64,000 nt of DNA from Bradyrhizobium frederickii (GCF_004570865.1 NZ_SPQS01000010.1:124001-188000), one strand, 5' to 3'. Shown: positions 19,077 to 27,094, numbered from the stretch's first letter. Notes: generated by a model from the letters alone, not told the origin. Translations and numbers: made by a program.

Positions 19077-19511
19077 ATGACAGGTGCGACTGATCCGTTT
19101 TCTGCCTCGATCATTCCGTTCGAGGTTCCCGAGCAGATGCGTGCGTTCGCCGAAAAGGGCGTGTCGCAGGCCCGCGAAAACTACGCCAAGTTCAAGGACG
19201 CGGCCGAGACCCATAACGGCACCGTCGAGGCCGTGTTCACCTCGGCCTCCAAGGGCGCGAGCGAATACACCGCCAAGCTGGTCGAGTTCATGAAGGCCAA
19301 TTCCAGCGCGCAGCTCGACTTCGCCCAGCAGCTGTTCGGCGCCAAGTCGCCGTCGGAAGCGCTGGAGCTGTGGACCGGCCACACCCGCAAGCAGTTCGAG
19401 ACCCTGCAGTCCCAGGCCAAGGAGCTGGTCGAGCTGACCCAGCGCGTTGCCGCCCAGACCGCCGAGCCGATCAAGGCCTCTGCCTCCAAGTACTATCCGC
19501 CCGCCGCCTGA
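19077..19511 (+). CDS. Phasin (polyhydroxyalkanoate granule protein)
   Basis: A 144-residue, almost entirely helical protein of the phasin family, which coats PHA storage granules. Characteristic parts are PEQMRAFAEKGVSQARENYAKFK, EAVFTSASKGASEYTAKLVEFMKANSSAQLDFAQQL (split here over residues 53-90) and ALELWTGHTRKQFETLQSQAKEL. It ends in the usual Ala/Pro-rich tail. A strong terminator follows. No PHA synthase is nearby in this window. Confidence 0.9.
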   Translation: MTGATDPFSASIIPFEVPEQMRAFAEKGVSQARENYAKFKDAAETHNGTVEAVFTSASKGASEYTAKLVEFMKANSSAQLDFAQQLFGAKSPSEALELWTGHTRKQFETLQSQAKELVELTQRVAAQTAEPIKASASKYYPPAA

Positions 19512-19535
19512 GCGGTACGGCCGGAGTGAATCGAG

Positions 19536-19566
19536 AAACCCGGGCCCAACGGCCCGGGTTTTTTCT
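19536..19566 (+). terminator. Rho-independent terminator after phasin
   Basis: An eleven-base stem AAACCCGGGCC / GGCCCGGGTTT with loop CAAC, followed by TTTTCT. Confidence 0.9.
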
Positions 19567-19850
19567 TCGCCTCTCTCGCGCGCGGGAGAGGCCGGCGCCG
19601 AGCGATGCGAAGCATCGCGGGGGCGACGGGTGAGGGCTCTCTCCGCCCGGGGAGTGCCCCATAAGGCAGAGACCGCGCAACGCCTTGATGGCCGCCATCA
19701 GGTCCAATTTCGTCGCACCGAACGTGATCTCAGCCGGTTTTTCACCCCATTGCGGCCTTGCCAAACCGGGCCGTTGCACCTAGTTTCCGCCCCGTCCAGC
19801 CCCCCTAGGTCGACCTTTTCAGGCACCCCTTGAGGGCGGCTCGCCAGGAT
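19567..19850. other. Gene-free stretch before tRNA-His
   Basis: It begins with a short 'CTCTCTCGCGCGCGGGAGAG' palindrome and GCGATGCGAAGCATCGC hairpin (19570-19645), cousins of the repeat at 10008. The rest, up to the tRNA, holds no supported gene. The tRNA promoter must lie in it, but no clear boxes are seen. Confidence 0.5.
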
Positions 19851-19927
19851 GCAGTTGTAGCTCAGTTGGTTAGAGCGCCTGTCTGTGGAACAGGAGGTCG
19901 GTGGTTCGAGCCCACCCAACTGTACCA
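19851..19927 (+). tRNA. tRNA-His (anticodon GTG), integration site of the adjacent element
   Basis: A complete cloverleaf: acceptor GCAGTTG/CAACTGT, anticodon stem CCTGT/ACAGG with loop CTGTGGA (anticodon GTG), T arm GGTGG-TTCGAGC-CCACC, and encoded CCA. The base before G1 is T, the terminal pair is G1-U72 and the discriminator is A73, so the usual extra G(-1) and C73 of tRNA-His are absent, as known for a clade of alphaproteobacteria. The last 49 bases are repeated at 35970. Confidence 0.95.
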
Positions 19928-19928
19928 A
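19879..19928. repeat. Left attachment repeat (attL), inside tRNA-His
   Basis: These 50 bases are identical to 35970-36019. They start in the anticodon stem and run through the encoded CCA plus one A, so the tRNA is rebuilt by the inserted element. Confidence 0.92.
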
Positions 19929-19973
19929 TTAAATCAAGTGCTTAGTTTAAATCACCGTTTTTCGAATGGTTCT

Positions 19974-19997
19974 GTAGCTACCAGCTAGCTACCACGG
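19974..19997. promoter_or_regulatory. Candidate integrase arm-type sites, left end
   Basis: TAGCTACC occurs at 19975 and, extended as TAGCTACCACGG, at 19986. The same 12-mer is found near the right end at 35847, and the octamer again at 35836, inverted at 35824, and at 20786. Their clustering just inside both attachment repeats is what integrase arm sites would look like; binding is inference. Confidence 0.45.
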
Positions 19998-20004
19998 GGT
20001 GGCA

Positions 20005-20226
20005 ATGAGCGACAAATACGAAGCTTGGTTTGTCGATGTTGCAACCCTTGAGCACCCCTTGGCAGAAACAACCATCGCGGCAACGAGCGAAAATGAAGCC
20101 ATAGTCAGGGCCGAGGAGTGGGCCAAGAAAGTGTGCCAAGAGGTGGGGGAAGGTGTGCTGATCCTCAAGCGTCCGGGTGAACCCGGTAACATCCACAGCA
20201 AACGATTCGACCCGTTGGCGAAATAA
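20005..20226 (+). CDS. Small hypothetical protein of the element
   Basis: A 73-residue protein beginning MSDKYEAWFVDVATLEHPLAETTIAATSENEA in two beta strands followed by a helix (AIVRAEEWAKKVCQEVG). The fold pattern recalls small phage-type proteins with a beta-alpha layout, but no family is recognised. The ATG at 20005 is chosen over a GTG at 19999 since the purines GGGGTGG lie before it. It is the first gene inside the left attachment site and is followed after two bases by the next gene, so the pair is probably one transcript. Confidence 0.6.
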   Translation: MSDKYEAWFVDVATLEHPLAETTIAATSENEAIVRAEEWAKKVCQEVGEGVLILKRPGEPGNIHSKRFDPLAK

Positions 20227-20228
20227 TC

Positions 20229-20714
20229 GTGGCTGCATCGGACACATCATTGTGGCCCGTTGTGGTCGGCGGGCTTTTGACCCTAGCGGGTACTGCTGCC
20301 GGTTCGGTCGTGACGATCATTCGCGATGTCGCGCAACACCGGCGGGATGCGAAGAAACGACGCGCGGACAAGCTCGAAGAGCTGGTTGCGGCCATTTTTG
20401 ATTTTAACCATTGGCTGGAATGCGAGCGAAAACGAAAAGTGTATGGCGAAGACATCCCGGCGACAATGACGCCCTTCGCCAAGGTGCAATCCATCACATC
20501 AATCTATTTTCCGCGCTTCTCCAATTTGGTCACCGAGTTAGACCTTGCTGCAAGTAAGATAGAGATTTGGATTGCTAAAGGCGCGCATAAACGGCTCAAC
20601 AAAGACGTCGCCGGTTTGAACGATGGGTGGGTGGAGGCGTATGAACCATATGTGGAGAAGCGCGAGGACCTGCTCTCGGCACTTGGGAAGTATGCCCGCG
20701 AAGAACTCCAATAG
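20229..20714 (+). CDS. Hypothetical single-pass membrane protein
   Basis: A 161-residue protein with one N-terminal transmembrane helix (LWPVVVGGLLTLAGTAAGSV, about residues 8-27), then a basic stretch (RRDAKKRRADK) predicted to face the cytosol and a long helical domain with WLECERKRKVYGED. The start is GTG at 20229, two bases after the previous stop. No family is recognised; the layout (one helix plus cytosolic helical body) is common among small phage-defence accessory proteins, which is only a resemblance. The 25-base repeat at 20719 begins four bases after its stop. Confidence 0.55.
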   Translation: MAASDTSLWPVVVGGLLTLAGTAAGSVVTIIRDVAQHRRDAKKRRADKLEELVAAIFDFNHWLECERKRKVYGEDIPATMTPFAKVQSITSIYFPRFSNLVTELDLAASKIEIWIAKGAHKRLNKDVAGLNDGWVEAYEPYVEKREDLLSALGKYAREELQ

Positions 20715-20718
20715 CCGA

Positions 20719-20743
20719 AATTCCGGAATTTTCTACGTCGTGC
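20719..20743. repeat. 25-base repeat, left copy, bracketing the defence-like block
   Basis: The sequence starts AAATTCCGGAATTTTC and ends TACGTCGTG. The copy at 27095-27119 differs at three of 25 positions. Both copies begin four bases after a stop codon and contain the palindromic core AATTCCGGAATT (one base changed in the right copy). Confidence 0.7.
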
Positions 20744-20833
20744 CAGCGGCCGGCCTTCGGCCCGTCGGCCAAGTGTCCCAGCCAGTAGCTACCTATGGTT
20801 ACAATAGCCCGGGAAGCTGATTCGGGGGGGGAC

Positions 20834-21571
20834 ATGGTGCAGACGAAAGCCAAGAGGCCACGCCGCCTCAAACGCGAGGCACTGGTCTTTGCGCACCTTG
20901 AGAGGGTCTCAAAGGACCTCCTTCTCGATCATCCCGATATCGTTCGGGAGTTGATCGGCCGCAACGCGGGGGTCTACGCCCTATATCGAAAGAACAAGCT
21001 GTACTACGTCGGTCTTGCTAGTGCGTTGCGTAACCGACTGACGGCTCATGGAAAGAATCGGCACGGAAATTCCTGGGACCACTTTTCGGTTTATCTGACC
21101 ATCCGCGATCAGCACCTAAGAGAAATTGAGGCTCTACTACTGCGGATCACGCGCCCCCCAGGAGCCAGGCAGACCGGGAAGCTCGCGCAATCGCGAGACA
21201 TGAAGCGGCAGATAATGCGCGCTATACGTACCAAACAAGCAAAGCACCTCTCCTCTCTATTTGATTGGCGGCAGGCCCGGGACGAATCTGCCGACCCCAA
21301 GAACGTTCGTGGCGACTCAGAACTGGTCCGTCTACTACCTTCCGGAGCGAAGCTGCGGGCCGACTATAAAGGTAAGGTGTACCGGGCCCGTGCACGCAGG
21401 GACGGAACCGTTCGATATCGAGGCGTGAATTATGAATCACTGAGCCAAGCGGGAAAGGCAGTCGTGCGGCGGGCTGTGAATGGCTGGTGGTTATGGAAGA
21501 TCGAACGTGGCAAGGGCAATTGGGTTCGGCTAACAACGATCAGACGTGCTGGTACGCCGGTCTATAAGTGA
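20834..21571 (+). CDS. GIY-YIG-type nuclease with C-terminal RAMA-like domain
   Basis: A 245-residue protein, first gene of a four-gene operon. Residues about 45-110 match a GIY-YIG nuclease: NAGVYALYRKNKLYYVGLA gives the paired GVY/YVG motifs, RNRLTAHG supplies the conserved Arg, and REIEALLLR the metal-binding Glu. The C-terminus (VRYRGVNYESLSQAGKAV then VNGWWLWKI) resembles RAMA domains, which are found in proteins that read or act on modified adenine DNA. The ATG at 20834 follows GGGGGGGAC. Linked to a methyltransferase 27 bases downstream, it is likely a DNA-targeting part of a modification-linked defence system. Both domain calls are by eye. Confidence 0.7.
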   Translation: MVQTKAKRPRRLKREALVFAHLERVSKDLLLDHPDIVRELIGRNAGVYALYRKNKLYYVGLASALRNRLTAHGKNRHGNSWDHFSVYLTIRDQHLREIEALLLRITRPPGARQTGKLAQSRDMKRQIMRAIRTKQAKHLSSLFDWRQARDESADPKNVRGDSELVRLLPSGAKLRADYKGKVYRARARRDGTVRYRGVNYESLSQAGKAVVRRAVNGWWLWKIERGKGNWVRLTTIRRAGTPVYK

Positions 21572-21598
21572 CTAAGCGACAGCATCGGGGAGTGAGCA

Positions 21599-22693
21599 AT
21601 GAGCAATGTTATTGCACTCAAGAGATCGGACGAGAAGAGCATCGTCAGCGCCCCCGCGGCGGATTTGTCGTTCCTGCGCGCATCGAACTACCCTGAACTT
21701 CGCTACATGGGATCCAAGAAGCGGTTACTTCCGTGGATTGGCCAAGTCCTAAGCACCATCGACTTTGAAAGCGCACTTGATCCCTTCTCGGGCACTGGCT
21801 CGGTAGGCTATCTTATCAAAACGATGGAGCGGCGCGTCGTAGCTTCAGACTTCTTGACCTTTTCTTCGCTTATCGCTCGCGCGACGATCGAGAACAACTC
21901 AAGGCAACTCGACGGGAGCCACATCAAAACGCTTTTAAGTGCGCGGAGATCGACCCCCAGCTTCATTGAGAGGACCTTTCGGGGCATCTTTTATACGCCT
22001 GATGATCTTAAGTTTCTTGACCGAGTTTCTTCCAATATTCGTCGGCTCGTTGATCCGCACCATCAGGCTCTCGCATATGCAGCGCTCTTTCGGGCCTGTC
22101 TTAAGCGTCAACCGCGAGGAGTCTTTACCGTCTCGGGCGATCTCTCGCGTTACGACGATGGTCGCCGCGATCTGCGCCTCTCGATTGAAGAGCACTTCAT
22201 CGAGCAAATCGAGGTGTTCAACCAAGCAGTGTTCAACAACGGTCGGCGCAACAAGGCCATGCGCGGGGACGTCTTTGAGGCCCCATCTCGCGGAGTTGAT
22301 CTTGTCTATCTTGATCCCCCCTATGTGCCGCGGTCCGACGACAATTGCTACATCAAGAGGTATCACTTCATCGAAGGGCTGGCTTCCTATTGGGACGGGC
22401 TACCGGTCGATATGTCGACCAAAGTTCGCAAGATCGAGAAGAAATATACCCCCTTCAGCTATCGCAAAACGGCGATTGAAGCTTTCGATCGGCTATTTGC
22501 TCGCTTTTCCAAGAGCATCATTGTGCTGTCCTACAGTTCTAATGGATTTCCCGATCTCGAGCATCTCGAAGCTTTGATGCGACGTTACAAGAAGTCAGTA
22601 CGCCTCTTTGAAAGACAGCATCGCTATCACTTCGGCACCCATGAGAACGTCGAGCGCGCCAAGGTTACCGAATACTTGATCGTGGGCCAGTAA
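21599..22693 (+). CDS. D12-class DNA adenine-N6 methyltransferase (Dam-like)
   Basis: A 364-residue alpha-class amino-methyltransferase. Motif X is LRYMGSKKRLLPWIG (near residue 40), motif I is DPFSGTGSVGYLIKT (near residue 64), and the catalytic motif IV is YLDPPYVPR (near residue 238). The stretch ALFRACLKRQPRG and the end HYHFGTHENVERAKVTEYLIV fit the D12 family, which includes Dam and DpnM. The recognition site cannot be read from sequence. The stop overlaps the start of the endonuclease gene by one base (TAATG), so translation is probably coupled. Confidence 0.9.
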   Translation: MSNVIALKRSDEKSIVSAPAADLSFLRASNYPELRYMGSKKRLLPWIGQVLSTIDFESALDPFSGTGSVGYLIKTMERRVVASDFLTFSSLIARATIENNSRQLDGSHIKTLLSARRSTPSFIERTFRGIFYTPDDLKFLDRVSSNIRRLVDPHHQALAYAALFRACLKRQPRGVFTVSGDLSRYDDGRRDLRLSIEEHFIEQIEVFNQAVFNNGRRNKAMRGDVFEAPSRGVDLVYLDPPYVPRSDDNCYIKRYHFIEGLASYWDGLPVDMSTKVRKIEKKYTPFSYRKTAIEAFDRLFARFSKSIIVLSYSSNGFPDLEHLEALMRRYKKSVRLFERQHRYHFGTHENVERAKVTEYLIVGQ

Positions 22694-23532
22694 TGCAGCG
22701 CGTCGTTCAATCGCTCAGCGACATATTGGCAAACCTCAAACCTCTCACAGTAGATTGGCAGGACCCCACCGCTATTCGTGTGATTGAGAAACTTAAGTCC
22801 TTGCCGGTCTCCGATAATTATTCGCTGGATGATATTGGACGCCTTCTCGACAACGACTTTGAAGACGGACTTCTCATCTGCCGATTGTTTCTTGGTCTCT
22901 CGAAAGATCAGTTTACTGCCAGCCTAGCAGAAGCACTTGGAGACACTGGAGCCGGCAAGTCCCGCTTCAAGCGCGACCGCGCGGGATTCCTTGCAGGCCT
23001 AGCCGCGCTTGGCATCGCGGATGCCATGGTAGCAGAGGTAAAACGAAAAGCACACTGGAGCGATACACTCGTTGAACGGCTCAGAAGCGGTCGTGGGAGC
23101 GCAATCAGTGGGCAGCGTCGAGGCCGTGGGCTCGAAGACTTCGCCGAAGAGAAGGTCCAAGAAGTATTTGGGGAACGCTTTGCTTCCCGGTCCAACTTCA
23201 TGGGAGTGCGCGGTCAGCTTGCAAAATGTGACATCGCGATTCCGTCCATGCAAGACCCTCGCATTGTAATTGAGTCCAAAGCCTACGGCGCAACCGGATC
23301 GAAGATGACAGACGTCATTGGCGACATTGAAAAAATCATTTCGGCCAAACGCTCGGACACTGCGTTCCTCTTCGTCACCGACGGACTGTCTTGGCGCCAG
23401 CGTCAAAGCGACTTGAAAAAGATTGTCGCCTATCAGAACAACGGCGATATCACTCGGATCTATACTCTTGCGACAGCCGATATGTTCGTCGCAGATCTCA
23501 AGACTTTAAAAACCGAGATGGGAATCATATGA
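22693..23532 (+). CDS. DpnII/MboI-like restriction endonuclease (PD-(D/E)XK)
   Basis: A 279-residue protein. The N-terminal 150 residues are helical; the C-terminal part contains GRGLEDFAEEKVQEVFGERF followed by the nuclease core CDIAIPSMQDPRIVIESKAYGATGSK in pieces: the Asp in CDIAIP and Glu-Ser-Lys in VIESKAY form a PD-(D/E)XK site (near residues 180-200). The GSK after the active-site strand and the later FLFVTDG strand match DpnII-type enzymes that cut GATC in other bacteria. It overlaps the methyltransferase gene by one base and the AIPR gene by four (ATGA). Restriction activity is expected but the site is unknown. Confidence 0.8.
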   Translation: MQRVVQSLSDILANLKPLTVDWQDPTAIRVIEKLKSLPVSDNYSLDDIGRLLDNDFEDGLLICRLFLGLSKDQFTASLAEALGDTGAGKSRFKRDRAGFLAGLAALGIADAMVAEVKRKAHWSDTLVERLRSGRGSAISGQRRGRGLEDFAEEKVQEVFGERFASRSNFMGVRGQLAKCDIAIPSMQDPRIVIESKAYGATGSKMTDVIGDIEKIISAKRSDTAFLFVTDGLSWRQRQSDLKKIVAYQNNGDITRIYTLATADMFVADLKTLKTEMGII

Positions 23533-25214
23533 GCGTCCTTCATGTGAAGCAAATCGAGGGCGCTTTGCGAAAGGTATTCGGCCCGCTTGTTGACGTAACA
23601 GACGTTAACCAAGCAGCGGGGGACAAAGACAAGACTTTTCTATCCCGCGCCCTCGCAGCATTCGCAATCCTCCAGTTGAGTGGCACGACGCCTTCCGAGG
23701 CAGCAGCTTCGGTCACTGACGGCACAAGTGATAATGGTGTCGATGCAATCTACTACGACTCAAGTGGGAAGCTGCTCTATATCGTCCAGGCTAAATGGCA
23801 CAGCGACGGCAATGGCTCCTTCAGCCGTTCGGACGTCATGAAGTTCACGACAGGTTTCGATGATTTAGCGAACCTGAGATTCGACCGCTTCAACGAGAAA
23901 GTGAAACGGCGCGAGCAATTGATACGGCAAGCCTTAAACGATAGTCAGGCGACGTTTCTCCTCGTTTTGGTGCATACTGGCACCAATGACCTCGCTGCTG
24001 AACCCGCTCGAGACCTCCAGGACAAGCTCGACTACTACAACGACAGCGAAAATCCGGAAGCGATTGAGCTATTGAAAGCTCGAGTTCTTAAGCAATCCGA
24101 AATCCATTCGATGCTCGCACGAGGCACACAGGGGGTGCCGATAGACTTAGAAGTGGCGTTGCAGAATTGGGGCGAGGCGTCCTCCCCGTACGCCGTCTAT
24201 GGCCAGGTTGCCGCATCGGATGTCGCGCGCTGGTGGGCTGACCACTATCCCCAGATAGTTTCGCAGAATATTCGAATGTTTCTTGGGAGTGACACCGAAG
24301 TAAATCTCGGCCTTCAACAGACCTTGTTCACGGAGCCTGAACATTTTTGGCATTTCAACAACGGCATTACGGTTCTCTGCCGTGAAATCCGACCGAAACT
24401 ACTGGGTGGAAAGAGCAAAGAGACAGGCTTCTTCACTTGCACAGATGTGAGAATAGTAAACGGCGCCCAGACGGCAGGGTCCATAAAGGCCGCGTTTGAC
24501 AAGAAACCGGAGCATGTCGAGCAAGCCAAGGTTCAAGTTCGCTTTATCGCTGTAGCTGATTCCGAGCCGGTAACGCTTAGAGATGCAATCACCAAAGCGA
24601 CTAACACTCAGAATCGCATCAATCGCCAAGACTTTGTTGCGCTCGACCCAGAACAGCAAAGGTTGAGAACCGAGTTAGCAATTGAGGGGCTTACATACTC
24701 TTACAAATCAAGTGAGACCACGGGTCGCGATGCTAAGACGACTGACCTGGAAGAGGCCACGATCGCACTTGCGTGCTCCAGCCAAGAGCTTTCCTATTCG
24801 ACGCTAGCCAAACGAGAGATTGGTCGGCTTTGGGAGGACACAAGCAAGGCCCCCTACAAAGCGCTTTTCAACGCTCAGCTAAGCGGCTCGCGACTTTGGC
24901 GCGCCGTGCAGCTTATGCGAGTCATCGATTCGGTGCTGGCGAAGAAAGTCAAATCGTTAAGCGGGCGTGAAGAGGGCTTCCTTGTTCACGGAAATCGATT
25001 CTTAGCTCACCAGATTTTTCAAAGACTGCCGCCCGAGTGGCTAGCTACGACTGCTCCGCTACCAGCGAATATCAATGATATAGTTGAAGCCAATCTAGAA
25101 GCTGCCTTCATTGATGTCGCAGCTCGCACCGACAGACTCTACCCCCAGGCATATCTTGCCCAGCTATTTAAGAATCAGACGAAGTTATCGACCATCCTAA
25201 GTTTAGAAGCATAA
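23529..25214 (+). CDS. AIPR-family protein with nuclease-like N-terminal domain
   Basis: A 561-residue protein, last gene of the operon. Residues about 55-100 contain DNGVDAIYYDSSGKLLYIVQAKWH, whose Asp and Q-x-K resemble a PD-(D/E)XK (Mrr-like) core. The following NIRMFLGSDTEVN, FWHFNNGITVLC and IVNGAQTAGSIKAAF segments are diagnostic of the AIPR family (abortive-infection phage resistance). The ATG at 23529 overlaps the previous stop; an upstream in-frame start at 23391 lies inside the endonuclease gene and is rejected. AIPR proteins are associated with phage defence, with the mode of action largely unknown. Confidence 0.85.
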   Translation: MSVLHVKQIEGALRKVFGPLVDVTDVNQAAGDKDKTFLSRALAAFAILQLSGTTPSEAAASVTDGTSDNGVDAIYYDSSGKLLYIVQAKWHSDGNGSFSRSDVMKFTTGFDDLANLRFDRFNEKVKRREQLIRQALNDSQATFLLVLVHTGTNDLAAEPARDLQDKLDYYNDSENPEAIELLKARVLKQSEIHSMLARGTQGVPIDLEVALQNWGEASSPYAVYGQVAASDVARWWADHYPQIVSQNIRMFLGSDTEVNLGLQQTLFTEPEHFWHFNNGITVLCREIRPKLLGGKSKETGFFTCTDVRIVNGAQTAGSIKAAFDKKPEHVEQAKVQVRFIAVADSEPVTLRDAITKATNTQNRINRQDFVALDPEQQRLRTELAIEGLTYSYKSSETTGRDAKTTDLEEATIALACSSQELSYSTLAKREIGRLWEDTSKAPYKALFNAQLSGSRLWRAVQLMRVIDSVLAKKVKSLSGREEGFLVHGNRFLAHQIFQRLPPEWLATTAPLPANINDIVEANLEAAFIDVAARTDRLYPQAYLAQLFKNQTKLSTILSLEA

Positions 25215-25245
25215 GCCAAGGGTTCAAGCCGGCATTTGCCGAATC

Positions 25246-25893
25246 TCATCGCTCGCCAGGAACCACTGTACTTGGCACAGGGGTTGTTTCGGTGGCAAGC
25301 CTCACAGGCAATACATGATGAAAGAGTAGCACAAAGAAGAAACCAACAATAATTAGCATAAGCCCGTTCGGCCACTGTGCAACAATGAATGACCGCACTC
25401 TAACGAGTACGCGCTCTAACAGAGTGAGCGGATATTTTTCTGGGTGCTCCAATCGATATTGATCGAAATCCAACCCTTCGTGGTTGACGCTGTAGCGATC
25501 CAGAATCCGTGCATAGCGCTCGGAAAACCTTTGCAGCTCGGCGCTGTCCAGCGTTTCCCCCTTGGCAGCAAGCTCTCCTCGCAATTCATTTATCTCAAGT
25601 CCGCATCGGTGATGTTGTTCGGCGTTGACTGCGTCATTGTTGCTATACTGAACAAGAGACACCGCTAGGATCAACACCGAAGCAAGCATCGTCACTACGC
25701 TTAAATCGGCGATGACCACCTTTGGCAATTGATAGGCGAAGGGAACGAACGTTAACGCGATTACCAATGCGGATGCGAGCGCCACGAGCAAAGCCATCTT
25801 CCGATCGCGTCCTTCAAGCCGACGAGCGGCGTTGAATCTAGCCCCCTTGGTGACGTTCATCCGGTGGAGTAAGTCGTCGATCTGTGCACGCAT
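25246..25893 (-). CDS. SLATT-type two-helix membrane effector
   Basis: A 215-residue protein. The N-terminus DDLLHRMNVTKGARFNAARRLE is followed by two transmembrane helices (about residues 33-52 and 62-85) and a cytosolic helical domain containing EINELRGELAAKGE and FSERYARILDRYSVNHEGLDFDQYRLE in pieces; a third hydrophobic segment is near residues 170-192. This is the layout of SLATT domains, predicted pore-forming effectors of nucleotide-dependent and other conflict systems. It is encoded 28 bases after an XRE regulator on the same strand and ends 31 bases from the convergent AIPR gene. No nucleotide cyclase (SMODS) gene is present in the window. Confidence 0.75.
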   Translation of the reverse strand: MRAQIDDLLHRMNVTKGARFNAARRLEGRDRKMALLVALASALVIALTFVPFAYQLPKVVIADLSVVTMLASVLILAVSLVQYSNNDAVNAEQHHRCGLEINELRGELAAKGETLDSAELQRFSERYARILDRYSVNHEGLDFDQYRLEHPEKYPLTLLERVLVRVRSFIVAQWPNGLMLIIVGFFFVLLFHHVLPVRLATETTPVPSTVVPGER

Positions 25894-25921
25894 GACTAAG
25901 TTATGTTGGCTCTGTCTACAA

Positions 25922-26143
25922 TTATCGCCGCTTCCTCGGAGGAACGATTAGCTCGTATGGCTCTACGCCAAGCGGCTTCGCAAGCTTCTCAAGTATTTTC
26001 AGACTAGCGTAGAACGCCCCTTTTTCAAGCTGGCTAAGATAGCTGCGGCTCACCTCGGCTTCATAGGCCAAATCGTCCTGCGCAAGTCCCTTTTCATTGC
26101 GCAAGCGGCGTAGGTTGGCGGCGAGTATGTCGCGGAGGTCCAT
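25922..26143 (-). CDS. XRE-family helix-turn-helix regulator
   Basis: A 73-residue single-domain protein: LAANLRRLRNEKGLAQDDLAYEAEVSRSYLSQLEKG spans the five-helix HTH_3 fold, with the recognition helix in EVSRSYLSQLEKG, and the C-terminus ends in PPRKRR. It lies upstream of the SLATT gene and divergent from the membrane protein at 26243, so it could regulate both. TGGAC and GTCCA half-sites at about 26152-26168 form a possible operator directly upstream of its start. Confidence 0.85.
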   Translation of the reverse strand: MDLRDILAANLRRLRNEKGLAQDDLAYEAEVSRSYLSQLEKGAFYASLKILEKLAKPLGVEPYELIVPPRKRR

Positions 26144-26242
26144 TTTGAGAATGGACCCGGTCTGTCCAAAATACGCACCTCGATATATTGAGCAAAATCG
26201 CCTACTGTAGTGTGGTTCGCCATTGCCTAAATGGGGTGACTA

Positions 26243-27091
26243 ATGGTTTGGCTGGTTAGGACGCTTGTTGTTTGTGCTTTTGCTTTGGCCGCTCCTATCA
26301 TTCTGGCGGCAAATCGCTATTCCATATTCGCCGATGTCGTCGGTGGTCTTTTGACGGGCCTGTTGGCTATTTGGCTAGCATCACTCGTCGGCAGAAAACT
26401 TCGCGCCACCTATCCTTGGGGCGTGAAACGTGTCGGCATTGCGCTGTACGTGATAGGCACGGCGCTAGCGGCGCTCTGCATAGGGCTTGCCGCATTTGCT
26501 GCCTATTCGAGTGCTGGCCGAGAGTTGATCGTGATCTCCGCAAGCATGTCCATAGTCTATTGGGCTGCCGGCTGGGGACTGTACCGTTCACTGCTTCATA
26601 ATGCCGATACAAGACCGGCCGGCCGAAAGGACGGCGAAATCGCGGATGGGTTGGCTTCCCGGACCGATTGGGCTCCGCTCGCACCCGTCGGTACAAGGCG
26701 TCTTCGGAAGATCGCACTATCGCTTGGAGTCGTAGGGGCATTGGCGGCTCCGTTCGCCTTCGGAACATACAAGGCGCGCCCGACATATTCGGTATGGGTG
26801 CCGTTGACCGCGCAGCAAAAGGAAAACCTCGCTGCTCGGTTCGAAAGGAGCGACTCCTGTCGTAGGGAAATTGACGCTCTGGACAAAATTGTTTGCAACC
26901 GATGGAGGGAGCAATATGAGCAGGGCGGAGACCATGAATATTACCCGGACTTGCCAAAATACTTGGTGCTCAATGGAGGCATGGCAGCCGTAACGTTTGC
27001 GGGCGTTGTTATGCTCGCCCTCCTATTTCCGATGGTGGTCCGCGGCTTCGCCTACTCGTTCCGACGCTATTGGCAATGGCTCAACGCGTAA
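26243..27091 (+). CDS. Hypothetical multi-pass membrane protein
   Basis: A 282-residue protein with about six hydrophobic segments: VRTLVVCAFALAAPIILA, an adjacent VVGGLLTGLLAIWLASLVG, two around residues 68-110, one near 157-172 and one near 248-268. Between the last two is a soluble loop of about 80 residues with four polar motifs and two Cys (SDSCRREIDALDKIVCNRW) that could form a disulfide on the outside. No family is recognised. It is transcribed away from the XRE-SLATT pair, and the right 25-base repeat begins four bases after its stop. Confidence 0.55.
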   Translation: MVWLVRTLVVCAFALAAPIILAANRYSIFADVVGGLLTGLLAIWLASLVGRKLRATYPWGVKRVGIALYVIGTALAALCIGLAAFAAYSSAGRELIVISASMSIVYWAAGWGLYRSLLHNADTRPAGRKDGEIADGLASRTDWAPLAPVGTRRLRKIALSLGVVGALAAPFAFGTYKARPTYSVWVPLTAQQKENLAARFERSDSCRREIDALDKIVCNRWREQYEQGGDHEYYPDLPKYLVLNGGMAAVTFAGVVMLALLFPMVVRGFAYSFRRYWQWLNA

Positions 27092-27094
27092 CGC

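Noticed and set aside
19698..19928. Minus-strand frame across tRNA-His (begins MVQLGGLEPPTSCS)
   Set aside because: It is the typical artefact of translating a tRNA on the other strand.
23391..23528. Longer N-terminus for the AIPR protein
   Set aside because: It would lie in another frame inside the endonuclease gene; the ATGA overlap at 23529 is a better start.
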